A stretch of 8,879 nucleotides of DNA, from assembly GCA_021790615.1 (NCBI GenBank), contig JAJYGW010000377.1, forward strand, positions 1 through 8,879. Direction: 5' to 3'. Below the pieces are notes generated by a model, which saw only the letters and a list, made by a program, of their open reading frames with translations, was not told where the DNA came from and made no database searches. Positions within the stretch are counted from its first letter, which is position 1, and each line of letters opens with the position of its first letter. Positions 1 to 5,808 of this stretch are shown here, one piece after another. The position numbers and the translations under genes were made by a program. The DNA is from Actinomycetes bacterium. GTDB taxonomy: Bacteria; Actinomycetota; Acidimicrobiia; Acidimicrobiales; JAKAOS01.

Positions 1-729
1 GAGCAGAACTCCGGCGAGGACGAGTCCCACCGTGGACACCGCAGCGTTCGCCGCGGCGACCGACGCCGCGTTCACCTCGCGAAAGGCGCGCTGGAGGAGA
101 CCCTGGGCCACTGCGCTCAGGGCGATCAGCCCCCAGATGTCGGGCGTCTCGAGCAGGGCGACCAGGGTTGCCAGGTGGAGGCCCTCGTGAGCGAAGCGGT
201 CACCGATCTCCTTGGTGTAGATCGCGGTGGCGGTGAAGAGGATGCCAACCGCCGCGCCGTAGCCTGGGGCCCTGGCGAGGAGCGCCAGGGCGAGGGCGGC
301 ACCGAGCGCGATCCCACCCACCGCGAGCAGGGTGAGGTTGCCGAGCGGCTGGTGGACCGCTACGGGAACCGCGGTGGCCGCAGCGAGGCCCGCTCCACCA
401 AGGGCGAGAACGACGCCGAGGAGCTCGGCGCGGTCGAAGGTCTCGCCCAGCCAGCGGATGCCCACACCGACGAGCAGGGACTTGCCGGCGCTGCGCAGGG
501 GGGCCACCGCGGCGAGGGGCGCGAGCACCAAGGCGGCGGCCTCTGCCACCCATGCCACTACGCTGACCAGCAGTGCCGCGCACCACCACGGACGCCGGAT
601 CAGCGTGAGCAACAGCCGCAGCGGTCCCGGGTTGCCGGCAACGGTCAGGCCTTCTCGCTTCTGCAGCCCCGCCGCTCCCGTGTTCGCGAGTCCGGAGAGC
701 ACTGCGAGCAGGCAGCCTGCAAGGAACAT
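1..729 (-). CDS. DMT/EamA-like multi-pass membrane transporter, C-terminus cut by window edge
   Basis: An open frame of 243 codons runs from ATG at 729 to the left edge with no stop, so the C-terminus lies outside the window. The product is very hydrophobic, with about eight membrane segments: residues 2-21, 49-72, 75-93, 102-122, 131-151, 157-174, 185-212 and 222-243. The stretch WWCAALL...AALVLAPLAAVAPL (48-78) resembles the second helix and following loop of drug/metabolite transporter (DMT, EamA or NIPA-like) proteins, which normally have ten helices, so about two are missing here. The start is supported by GGAG (737-740, minus strand) seven bases upstream. It diverges from the glycosyltransferase with a 38-base gap. 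The substrate cannot be told. A NIPA-like Mg transporter, a small-molecule exporter or a lipid-related DMT protein are all possible. The membrane-protein call is firm and the family call is moderate. Confidence 0.75.
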   Translation of the reverse strand, partial: MFLAGCLLAVLSGLANTGAAGLQKREGLTVAGNPGPLRLLLTLIRRPWWCAALLVSVVAWVAEAAALVLAPLAAVAPLRSAGKSLLVGVGIRWLGETFDRAELLGVVLALGGAGLAAATAVPVAVHQPLGNLTLLAVGGIALGAALALALLARAPGYGAAVGILFTATAIYTKEIGDRFAHEGLHLATLVALLETPDIWGLIALSAVAQGLLQRAFREVNAASVAAANAAVSTVGLVLAGVLL

Positions 730-767
730 GTGCTGACTCCATCGACCGAGCGGAGGAAACGGCGGCG

Positions 768-1916
768 ATGCTAACGACACCGCTCCCGGCGCGCGTCCTG
801 ATCCTGAGCGCCGACATGGGTGAGGGCCACAACGCAGCTGCTCGCGCGCTCACGGAGGTGATGGAGGAGATCTGGCCCGGCGTGAGGGTGGAACAGCTCG
901 ACACCGTCGAGCTCCGGGGCTCGGTCTTCGCGCGCCTGACCCGGTGGCTCTACGAGTTCCAGCTCCGCGCCTTCCCCTGGAGCTACCAGCTCTTCTACGA
1001 CGTGCTGTGTCGCTCCGACGCCTTTGCCCGACCGCTCAAGACGGTGACCAGCTGGTTCTTCGGCCAGCAGCTCGAGCGACGGCTCGCAGGTCGGCGGTTC
1101 GACGTCATCATCTCGACCTACCCGCTCGGCTCGGGGGCGCTCGACTGGCTACGACGCAAGCGCGGGCTCACCACGCCGACAGCCACCTTCATCCCTGCCT
1201 TCCACGTGCATCCCTGGTGGGCCTACGCGGGGATCGACCTCCACTTCGTGATGTACGCCGACGCGGCACGCGACGCTCGGACGCCCGGGGTCGAGACCGG
1301 GATGCGCGTCGGAGCGCCCATGGTCCGGCGTGGCTTCGGCGGGCTCGAGAGGGCCGACGCCCGTCGTGCCCTTGCACTCGGGGAGGACGAGCTCGTCCTC
1401 CTCGTGACGGGCGGGGCCTGGGGTCTCGGCGGCCAGGCGGACGCGGTGGCGGCGCTGGTGGCGATCGAGCCCCCGGTGACCACGATCGTGGTGTGCGGGC
1501 GCAACGAGGAGCTCCGGCGCGACCTCGAAGCGCTCGATGCGCCGCCGAAGCGGCTTCGGGTGCTCGGTTTCGTCGACGACATGCCGCAGCTCATGGCGGC
1601 CTCCGACGTGGTCGTGACGAACGGGGCCGGCGTGACGGTGCTCGAGGCGCTGCGCTCAGCTCGACCAGTGATCGCCTTCAACCCCCTGGCAGGACATGGA
1701 CGGGCTGCGACCGCCGTCATGGTTGGGCTCGGGCTCGCGATCGTCTGCGATGGCGTCGACGACCTCGTGCGGGCCGTCACCGATCTCGTCACCGACCCGG
1801 CGCTGATGGCCCGGTTCGCGAAGGCCGGTGAGGGGTTCGTCGAGGGGAAGGACCTGCGCCGTGACCTCGGGATCGTCCAGGAGCTGTTCGCCGCGCGCCT
1901 CGGCCAACGGGTCTGA
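768..1916 (+). CDS. MGDG-synthase/MurG-like glycosyltransferase (GT28 fold), probable glycolipid synthesis
   Basis: The 382-residue protein has two Rossmann-like halves, as in processive diacylglycerol glucosyltransferases (UgtP), MGDG synthases and MurG. The N-terminal half (about 10-190) opens with ILSADMGEGHNAAA (12-25), the Gly-rich loop and His typical of the MGDG-synthase N-domain. FHVHPWW (145-151) sits where relatives have a D-Y-x-x-H-x-x-W motif, so the usual Asp-Tyr is not obvious. The C-terminal, nucleotide-sugar-binding half has VTGGAWGLGG (213-222) and then GFVDDMPQLMAASDVVVTNG (267-286) leading into GAGVTVLEAL, a GT28 C-domain signature. No signal peptide is visible. Such enzymes are cytosolic or peripheral on the inner membrane face and move a sugar from a nucleotide donor to a lipid. 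The donor and acceptor here are inferred, not shown. ATG 768 has GGAGG at 752-756. The 3' 261 bases are overlapped antisense by the acyltransferase frame. Confidence 0.82.
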   Translation: MLTTPLPARVLILSADMGEGHNAAARALTEVMEEIWPGVRVEQLDTVELRGSVFARLTRWLYEFQLRAFPWSYQLFYDVLCRSDAFARPLKTVTSWFFGQQLERRLAGRRFDVIISTYPLGSGALDWLRRKRGLTTPTATFIPAFHVHPWWAYAGIDLHFVMYADAARDARTPGVETGMRVGAPMVRRGFGGLERADARRALALGEDELVLLVTGGAWGLGGQADAVAALVAIEPPVTTIVVCGRNEELRRDLEALDAPPKRLRVLGFVDDMPQLMAASDVVVTNGAGVTVLEALRSARPVIAFNPLAGHGRAATAVMVGLGLAIVCDGVDDLVRAVTDLVTDPALMARFAKAGEGFVEGKDLRRDLGIVQELFAARLGQRV

Positions 1917-3374
1917 GTCGGGCTGCTCCTCGGCCAGCCGCTCCGCCACTGACTGCTGCGGGACGGGCTGCTCCGCGGCCGGCCCTCCCTGGGCCAGCCC
2001 GTCCGCCTCTGGCTGCTCCGGAGCGCCGAGCTCGCAGAGTACGCCCGCCACTCGGACTGCCAGGCGTGAGGCATTCCATGCCGAGCCCTGGGTCGTGATC
2101 CCGAGCGCGAGCGAGCGCCCCCACTGCATGGCACCGACGGACAGGTGTACGTCGGGGGCGAGCGGGAGAATGGGATAGGTGCGCACGAGCCGGGCGCCGC
2201 TGAACACCGGTGGCGAGACGGGTCCGGGGAGGGTCGAGACGATGAGGTCGAAGAAGCGCCCGCGGTAGGTCGCCCGCGACGCCCAGCCGTGTACCCGTGT
2301 CGGCAGCAGCCAGCCGAGCCACCGCATCACGGCCTCGGCAGCCGCTGGTTGGCCCGACTCGCGGGCGAAACTCGCCGCAGCCCGGACCGCCACTCGCCGC
2401 TCGCCGGCGCGCATGTCCCCGATCGGGAGGCGCACGGGAAAGGCCGTCGTCCAGTTGCCCGGGCCACGGCCCGGCTCGGCGCGGCGCGTGGTGAGGGGGA
2501 CCATGGCGACGACCGAGGCGTCCCTCGGCGCCGGTGGCCGGAGCTCGCGCTCCCCCGACAGCGCCTCGGCGAGCGCAGCCAGGACCAGCTCGCTCGTCGA
2601 GAGGCCAGTGGCCCGCTTCGCACGGCGGAGCGTCGCGAGCGACAACTCCGCCGTCCCGAAGTGACTCCCCCCCTCGCCCGGATACTGCTCCGGGGCTGCC
2701 TTGCACGCCGGGGCGGTCGCCACCCACTGCCCGCGTACCCGTGCGAGGTGCCAGAGCCCCCCGCCAACCAGCACCGCACCGGTGCGCCCCCGTCGCGCCT
2801 CCGCCCCCCGAGCGCGTGGGCCTACGCCGCGCCCGGGCTCGCCGGACTGCGACGCAGGCGTGCGAGGACGGGCATGTCGTGTTCCCCGGTCATCCATGAG
2901 GTGCATCGCGAGGGCCAGCACCCCGAGTCCGTCTGCCATCGCGTGGTGCATGCGGAGCAGCACGGCAGCCTGCGACCCCCCGAGCGAACCGTCGAGCCCC
3001 TGGAGCAGCTCCAGCCTCCAGAGCGGCCGATCCCTCGGGAGTGGTTCGGCCATGCGAGTGGCGACGAGCGCCTCGAGCGCCGACCGGTCGCCCGGTGCCG
3101 GCACGTCGAGATCGAGCACGTGGACGGCGAGATCCGCCGGCCCCTTGTCCTGCCACCGGGGCCGCCCGAACATCCCTCGGGGAGCGCTCGGCACCCATCG
3201 CAACCAGGGCAGCTCCTCGACTGCCCCTGCCACGATGGTCCGGACTGCGTCGAGGTCCATCCGGCCGCCGGGCAGATCGGCAGTGTCGAGCAGCGCGATT
3301 GCGCCAATGTGCTGGGGCACACCGGCTCGGTCCACGTGGAGGAAGAACGCATCCTGTGGTCGAAGGGGCTGCAC
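1656..3374 (-). CDS. WS/DGAT-like O-acyltransferase with unusual C-terminal extension
   Basis: The product resembles bacterial wax-ester synthase/acyl-CoA:diacylglycerol acyltransferase, which makes wax esters or triacylglycerol at the membrane. From GTG 3374 (572 aa) the protein begins MQPLRPQDAFFLHVD, matching the family's PLSPLDAxF opening. The catalytic HHxxxDG is HHAMADG at 143-149. GNW (306-308) and STLPGPVSPPVFSGARL (380-396) correspond to the conserved GNR and SNVPGP regions. The usual Asn-Asp before VVLA is replaced (STSELVLA, 259-266). GTG 3422 is in frame and would add 16 residues with no family match. Both starts have weak ribosome sites, so homology decided. The normal domain ends near residue 450 (about base 2025). 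The frame then adds about 120 residues: three 15-residue EQP-starting repeats, then sequence antisense to the glycosyltransferase. The last part may be a chance read-through frame caused by high GC. Confidence 0.8.
   Translation of the reverse strand: MQPLRPQDAFFLHVDRAGVPQHIGAIALLDTADLPGGRMDLDAVRTIVAGAVEELPWLRWVPSAPRGMFGRPRWQDKGPADLAVHVLDLDVPAPGDRSALEALVATRMAEPLPRDRPLWRLELLQGLDGSLGGSQAAVLLRMHHAMADGLGVLALAMHLMDDRGTRHARPRTPASQSGEPGRGVGPRARGAEARRGRTGAVLVGGGLWHLARVRGQWVATAPACKAAPEQYPGEGGSHFGTAELSLATLRRAKRATGLSTSELVLAALAEALSGERELRPPAPRDASVVAMVPLTTRRAEPGRGPGNWTTAFPVRLPIGDMRAGERRVAVRAAASFARESGQPAAAEAVMRWLGWLLPTRVHGWASRATYRGRFFDLIVSTLPGPVSPPVFSGARLVRTYPILPLAPDVHLSVGAMQWGRSLALGITTQGSAWNASRLAVRVAGVLCELGAPEQPEADGLAQGGPAAEQPVPQQSVAERLAEEQPDSDPLAEARGEQLLDDPEVTAQVLPLDEPLTGLREPGHQRRVGDEIGDGPHEVVDAIADDREPEPNHDGGRSPSMSCQGVEGDHWSS
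1921..2019. repeat. Degenerate tandem repeat, 45-bp period, between convergent genes
   Basis: The core ggctgctcc occurs at 1921-1929, 1966-1974 and 2011-2019, spaced exactly 45 bases apart. Copies 1 and 2 also share a ggccag-c-tccgcc element, shifted by a 15-bp insertion (1932-1947 against 1992-2007). On the minus strand, in the acyltransferase frame, the period is 15 codons and each unit begins Glu-Gln-Pro (residues 453, 468, 483 from GTG 3374). The repeat starts five bases after the glycosyltransferase stop codon and covers the end of the acyltransferase core. It probably arose by local duplication. Confidence 0.7.
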
Positions 3375-3523
3375 GACGCCTCGCTGTCTCGGGCGGCCCG
3401 CCCCGGGCCGCGGGCCTTCCACCGTATCGACTCGCGCAGCGGAGCCCCGGCTCCTTCCGCGCCGTCGGGGCAGTCTCGACGCCGTCCGCGACTCGCCGCG
3501 CCCTGCCCCCCGACCTCCCGCTC

Positions 3524-3577
3524 CGAGTACGGGGCCTTTCCGAGTACGGGGCCTTTCCGAGTACGGGGGGGCCTCTC
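3524..3577. repeat. 17-bp direct repeat, two exact copies plus a third variant copy, in a divergent intergenic region
   Basis: The unit cgagtacggggcctttc occurs back to back at 3524-3540 and 3541-3557. A third imperfect copy at 3558-3577 has extra G residues and cctctc in place of cctttc. It lies in the roughly 285-base gap between the acyltransferase start (3374) and the sulfur-carrier start (3660), 80-130 bases upstream of the latter. Apart from this repeat, a small inverted repeat (3602-3612) and the carrier's ribosome site, I see nothing else in the gap. It could be a set of operator half-sites for a DNA-binding protein or a neutral slippage product. The 17-base spacing does not keep identical helix faces. 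Confidence 0.75.
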
Positions 3578-3601
3578 CCTGCGCCGACGAGGAGCGAAGG
3601 G

Positions 3602-3612
3602 GCTACGGTAGC
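3602..3612. promoter_or_regulatory. Possible -10 element within a short inverted repeat
   Basis: GCTACGGTAGC is a perfect 5-base inverted repeat around one G. It contains TACGGT (3604-3609), which fits the actinobacterial TAnnnT -10 pattern. The leader to the sulfur carrier would be about 45 bases. On the other strand the same site reads TACCGT, so it could serve either direction. No convincing -35 hexamer is visible 17-18 bases upstream, so the call is weak. Confidence 0.25.
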
Positions 3613-3646
3613 CACCGCACGCCGATACCAGTCGTTCCTGACGATC

Positions 3647-3654
3647 GAGGAGGG
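3647..3654 (+). promoter_or_regulatory. Ribosome binding site that fixes the sulfur-carrier start
   Basis: GAGGAGGG lies at 3647-3654. The longest frame would open at GTG 3654, which overlaps this site and leaves no spacing. GTG 3660 has the GGAGG six bases upstream, so 3660 is the better start. Confidence 0.7.
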
Positions 3655-3659
3655 TGCTC

Positions 3660-3860
3660 GTGCGGATCCTGCTGCGAAACCCAAACCGTGAGGTCGAGCT
3701 GGAGGGTCCGCTCTCGGTCCGCGAGGTGCTCCGGCGCGTGGGTGTGGCACCGGAGGGCGTGTTGGTCATCCGGGGTGACACCCTCCTCACGTCGGACGTC
3801 CGGCTCGAGGACGCCGACCGCGTCGAGGTGCGTCCGGTGATCTCCGGAGGCGCTGCGTGA
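3660..3860 (+). CDS. ttuB: Ubiquitin-like sulfur carrier (TtuB/ThiS/MoaD family) ending Gly-Gly-Ala-Ala
   Basis: This 66-residue protein has the beta-grasp pattern of ThiS/MoaD/TtuB: MRILLRNPNREVELEG, then PLSVREVLRRVGV, GVLVIRGDTLL and DADRVEVRPVISGG. In this family an E1-like enzyme adenylates the C-terminal Gly-Gly, which becomes a thiocarboxylate and donates sulfur. The SGG ending and the adjacent ttuA favour TtuB, the donor for 2-thiolation of tRNA U54, over ThiS (thiamine) or MoaD (molybdopterin). The odd feature is that two alanines (65-66) follow Gly63-Gly64. The free Gly carboxylate needed for activation would be exposed only after trimming. No E1 enzyme, desulfurase or JAMM-type protease lies in the window. 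The gene overlaps ttuA as GTGA, and codons 63-64 (GGA GGC) form the ttuA ribosome site. The family call is strong and the TtuB assignment rests mostly on context. Confidence 0.82.
   Translation: MRILLRNPNREVELEGPLSVREVLRRVGVAPEGVLVIRGDTLLTSDVRLEDADRVEVRPVISGGAA
3846..3860 (+). promoter_or_regulatory. Coupled stop/start: Shine-Dalgarno made of the Gly-Gly codons
   Basis: GGAGG at 3846-3850 lies in the carrier's Gly63-Gly64 codons. After a 6-base spacer (3851-3856) comes GTG 3857, which overlaps the carrier stop TGA (3858-3860) as GTGA. This geometry implies translational coupling and roughly matched synthesis of carrier and TtuA. Confidence 0.75.
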
Positions 3861-4840
3861 GGTGCTCCCGCTGCCGGGACGCTGCCGTCCTCGAGCTGCG
3901 CCGCTACCGGGCCGCCTACTGCGGGACCTGCCTCGTGGCCCACTGCGAGCGCCAGGTCGAGCGAGCGATCGCGGAGCACGGGATGCTGGCCCGTGGCGAG
4001 CGGATCGGCGTGGCCGTCTCCGGCGGCAAGGACTCGCTTGCGCTCTGGGATCTCCTCGCGCGTGGGGGCTGGGAGACCGTGGGGATACACCTCCAGCTCG
4101 GCATCGGCGACTACAGCCGGCACTCTGCCGCGCTCACCCGCACCTTCGCGGCGGAGCGGGACCTCGAGCTCGTCGAGGTGGACCTCACCGAGGAGGTGGG
4201 GGCAGCGGTGCCGGCTCTCGTGGAGGGCGGCCAGCGCTCCCCCTGCGGCGCCTGCGGGCTCTCGAAGCGATACCTGCTCAACAAGGTGGCTCGAGAGGAG
4301 GGGCTTACGGTCCTCGCGACGGGGCACAACCTGGACGACGAAGCGGCCGTCCTCCTCGGGAACGTGCTCACCTGGTCGACGGGCGACCTGGGTCGCCAAG
4401 CACCCGTCCTACCGCACACGAGCGGCTTTGCCCGGCGGGTCAAGCCGCTCGTCCGCCTCTCCGAGCGGGAGACAGCTGCATACTGCGTGGTCCGAGCCAT
4501 CGACTACGTCGTCGAGGAGTGCCCGATGGCTGCGGGGAACCGGCACCTTGCGCACAAGGCTGCGCTGGACGCGCTCGAGGCACGCTCGCCCGGGACCAAG
4601 GCGACCTTCTACCAGGGCTACCTCCGACAGGCGCTTCCCGTGTTCCATCCCATCGCGAAGCGGGACCTGGTGCTCGCGACCTGTGAGGACTGCGGCTCCC
4701 CGACGACGGGGACACGCTGCGCCTTCTGCAGGATGACGGAACGGACGCGCCGGCGCGCCAGCGAGCCCACACCCTCGGTGACGCCGCGCGCGCGCCGGCC
4801 TTCCCGTCTCCGGTCGAGCCCGGCTGCGGAGGCGCGCTGA
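3857..4840 (+). CDS. ttuA: tRNA-54 2-thiouridine synthetase TtuA
   Basis: The 327-residue PP-loop ATPase has the TtuA layout. It begins with an N-terminal zinc finger (C3, C6, C22, C25). The ATP-pyrophosphatase loop is SGGKDS (55-60). CGAC supplies C130 and C133, followed by TGHNLDDEA (155-163). C222 lies in EECPMA, and a C-terminal zinc finger uses C276, C279, C288 and C291. The Cys 130/133/222 set agrees with the catalytic [4Fe-4S]-binding residues I recall for the Thermus enzyme. The enzyme adenylates U54 in the tRNA T-loop and inserts sulfur from TtuB thiocarboxylate, stabilising tRNA at high temperature. It differs from TtcA (position 32) by the two zinc fingers and the carrier gene directly upstream. 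Residues 296-327 are a basic, low-complexity tail that may contact RNA (inference). The gene overlaps the carrier by four bases and ends two bases before the next gene. Confidence 0.88.
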   Translation: MRCSRCRDAAVLELRRYRAAYCGTCLVAHCERQVERAIAEHGMLARGERIGVAVSGGKDSLALWDLLARGGWETVGIHLQLGIGDYSRHSAALTRTFAAERDLELVEVDLTEEVGAAVPALVEGGQRSPCGACGLSKRYLLNKVAREEGLTVLATGHNLDDEAAVLLGNVLTWSTGDLGRQAPVLPHTSGFARRVKPLVRLSERETAAYCVVRAIDYVVEECPMAAGNRHLAHKAALDALEARSPGTKATFYQGYLRQALPVFHPIAKRDLVLATCEDCGSPTTGTRCAFCRMTERTRRRASEPTPSVTPRARRPSRLRSSPAAEAR

Positions 4841-4842
4841 GC

Positions 4843-5775
4843 GTGGCGGGCGGGCCGCCGCGGCCGGTCTGGGTGCTCGGTGCTGCCGCGGCCCTCCTCG
4901 GGCTCGCCTCGCTGCTCTCGGTCTGGCGTGGCGGGCAGGCTGCCCCGGTGCACCGCCCCCGGGGTCGGAGCCAACCCTTGCCGACCTTTGCGAGCGCGTG
5001 GCAGACCCTTTCGGAGGCAGGGACTGCCGAAGAGGACGTCGTGGTCTCCGTGGCCGGCCCAGGGGGGGTGGGCTCGACGAGCGGGAGCGGGACCCTGGTG
5101 CTCGGCGGCGGGAGCGCCGCGTTCACCGTCCAGGCCGGCGGGGTTGCGAGCGGTGCCCCGCTCTCCGTGCGGGTGATCGGCCCCTGGCTCTACGTCGATC
5201 CTGCACCGGCCGGGCTCGGGAGCCTGGCCGGTCTCGGGACCTGGTTCGCGATTCCCACAGCCGGCGTGACCGATCCCTCTGCCGTAGGTCTTCCGGCGTC
5301 CTGGCAGGGCGAGCTGGCACTGCTCACCCGCGTTGCGCTCCGGCCTGGCGCGCTGCTTCGATCGCTCGACGCTGCGGACCCGCTGCCGTTGCGCCGGAGC
5401 GGCCCCGCCACGATCCGTGAGCGGACCACGGTCGGGTACCTCGCCACGGTGAGTTCTGTGGCTCGATCGTCGAGCGCGGCGCGCGCGGTCGCGCGGCTCG
5501 GGACGCTCCTGTTGGACGGGACTCCTGCCGGGCCGATCAGCGCCGAGGTCTGGATCGGGCCGGACGGCCACCTCCGCCAGCTCCAGCTGCAAGCGCGCCC
5601 TCGCCAGGTCCAGGCCGGCTCGGGGCTCCCGGGGGGACCGCAGGGCGCCCCGGGAGAGCTGCGCTGGGGGTCGGCGCAGGTCACCCTCACGCTCGACTTC
5701 GCCTCCTTCGGCGTCCCGGTGACGGTCGCGCCGCCCGGACCGGCGTCGGTCGAGGTGCTCGAGCCGCTCAGCTGA
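4843..5775 (+). CDS. Membrane-anchored or secreted LppX/LprG-like protein, function unknown
   Basis: This 310-residue protein has one N-terminal hydrophobic segment (about 8-27, VWVLGAAAALLGLASLLSVW), a signal peptide or anchor, and the rest appears extracytoplasmic. No lipobox cysteine is visible, so it is probably not a lipoprotein, unlike typical LppX/LprG members. The body recalls that fold: a central TTVGYLATVSS strand (about 200-209), EVWIGPDGHLRQLQLQ, then near the end VTLTLDFASFGVPVTVAPP, similar to the 'valid vector, D-F-G-x-P-V' ending of many actinobacterial LppX-like proteins. Relatives bind or carry lipids at the cell envelope, but ligand binding is only inferred here. GTG 4843 is two bases after the ttuA stop, with GGAGG at 4828-4832, so it is probably in the same transcript, though no functional link to tRNA thiolation is apparent. 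Gly, Ala and Pro content is high. A hairpin follows the stop. Confidence 0.65.
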   Translation: MAGGPPRPVWVLGAAAALLGLASLLSVWRGGQAAPVHRPRGRSQPLPTFASAWQTLSEAGTAEEDVVVSVAGPGGVGSTSGSGTLVLGGGSAAFTVQAGGVASGAPLSVRVIGPWLYVDPAPAGLGSLAGLGTWFAIPTAGVTDPSAVGLPASWQGELALLTRVALRPGALLRSLDAADPLPLRRSGPATIRERTTVGYLATVSSVARSSSAARAVARLGTLLLDGTPAGPISAEVWIGPDGHLRQLQLQARPRQVQAGSGLPGGPQGAPGELRWGSAQVTLTLDFASFGVPVTVAPPGPASVEVLEPLS

Positions 5776-5777
5776 GA

Positions 5778-5794
5778 GACGAGGCTTCCTCGTC
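5778..5794. terminator. Probable bidirectional terminator hairpin between convergent genes
   Basis: GACGAGG-CTT-CCTCGTC is a perfect 7-bp stem with a 3-base loop, placed three bases after the LppX-like stop and 14 bases beyond the S10 stop. No T-run follows (the plus side is C-rich), as is common in high-GC actinobacteria. It sits in the 33-base gap between two convergent genes and could serve both. Confidence 0.55.
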
Positions 5795-5808
5795 CCCCCC
5801 CTCTCGGG

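Noticed and set aside
200..904. Minus-strand open frame of 234 codons across the left intergenic gap
   Set aside because: It overlaps the hydrophobic DMT-like frame and the glycosyltransferase N-terminus, and its translation is Arg/Ala-rich with no membrane segments or motifs.
3524..3577. CRISPR-like array
   Set aside because: Units are directly adjacent without spacers and only 17 bases long, and no cas gene is present. The same holds for 8831-8879.
2145..3611. Long plus-strand open frame of 488 codons
   Set aside because: It is antisense to the acyltransferase, whose HHxxxDG and other motifs are clear. The plus translation is Arg/Pro-rich low-complexity sequence typical of high-GC shadow frames.
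3654..3656. GTG 3654 as the start of the sulfur carrier
   Set aside because: It overlaps its own ribosome binding site. GTG 3660 has correct spacing and gives the normal family N-terminus.
3660..3860. Assignment as ThiS (thiamine) or MoaD (molybdopterin)
   Set aside because: No thiamine or molybdenum cofactor gene is nearby, while TtuA directly follows and overlaps. It remains possible that the carrier is shared among pathways.
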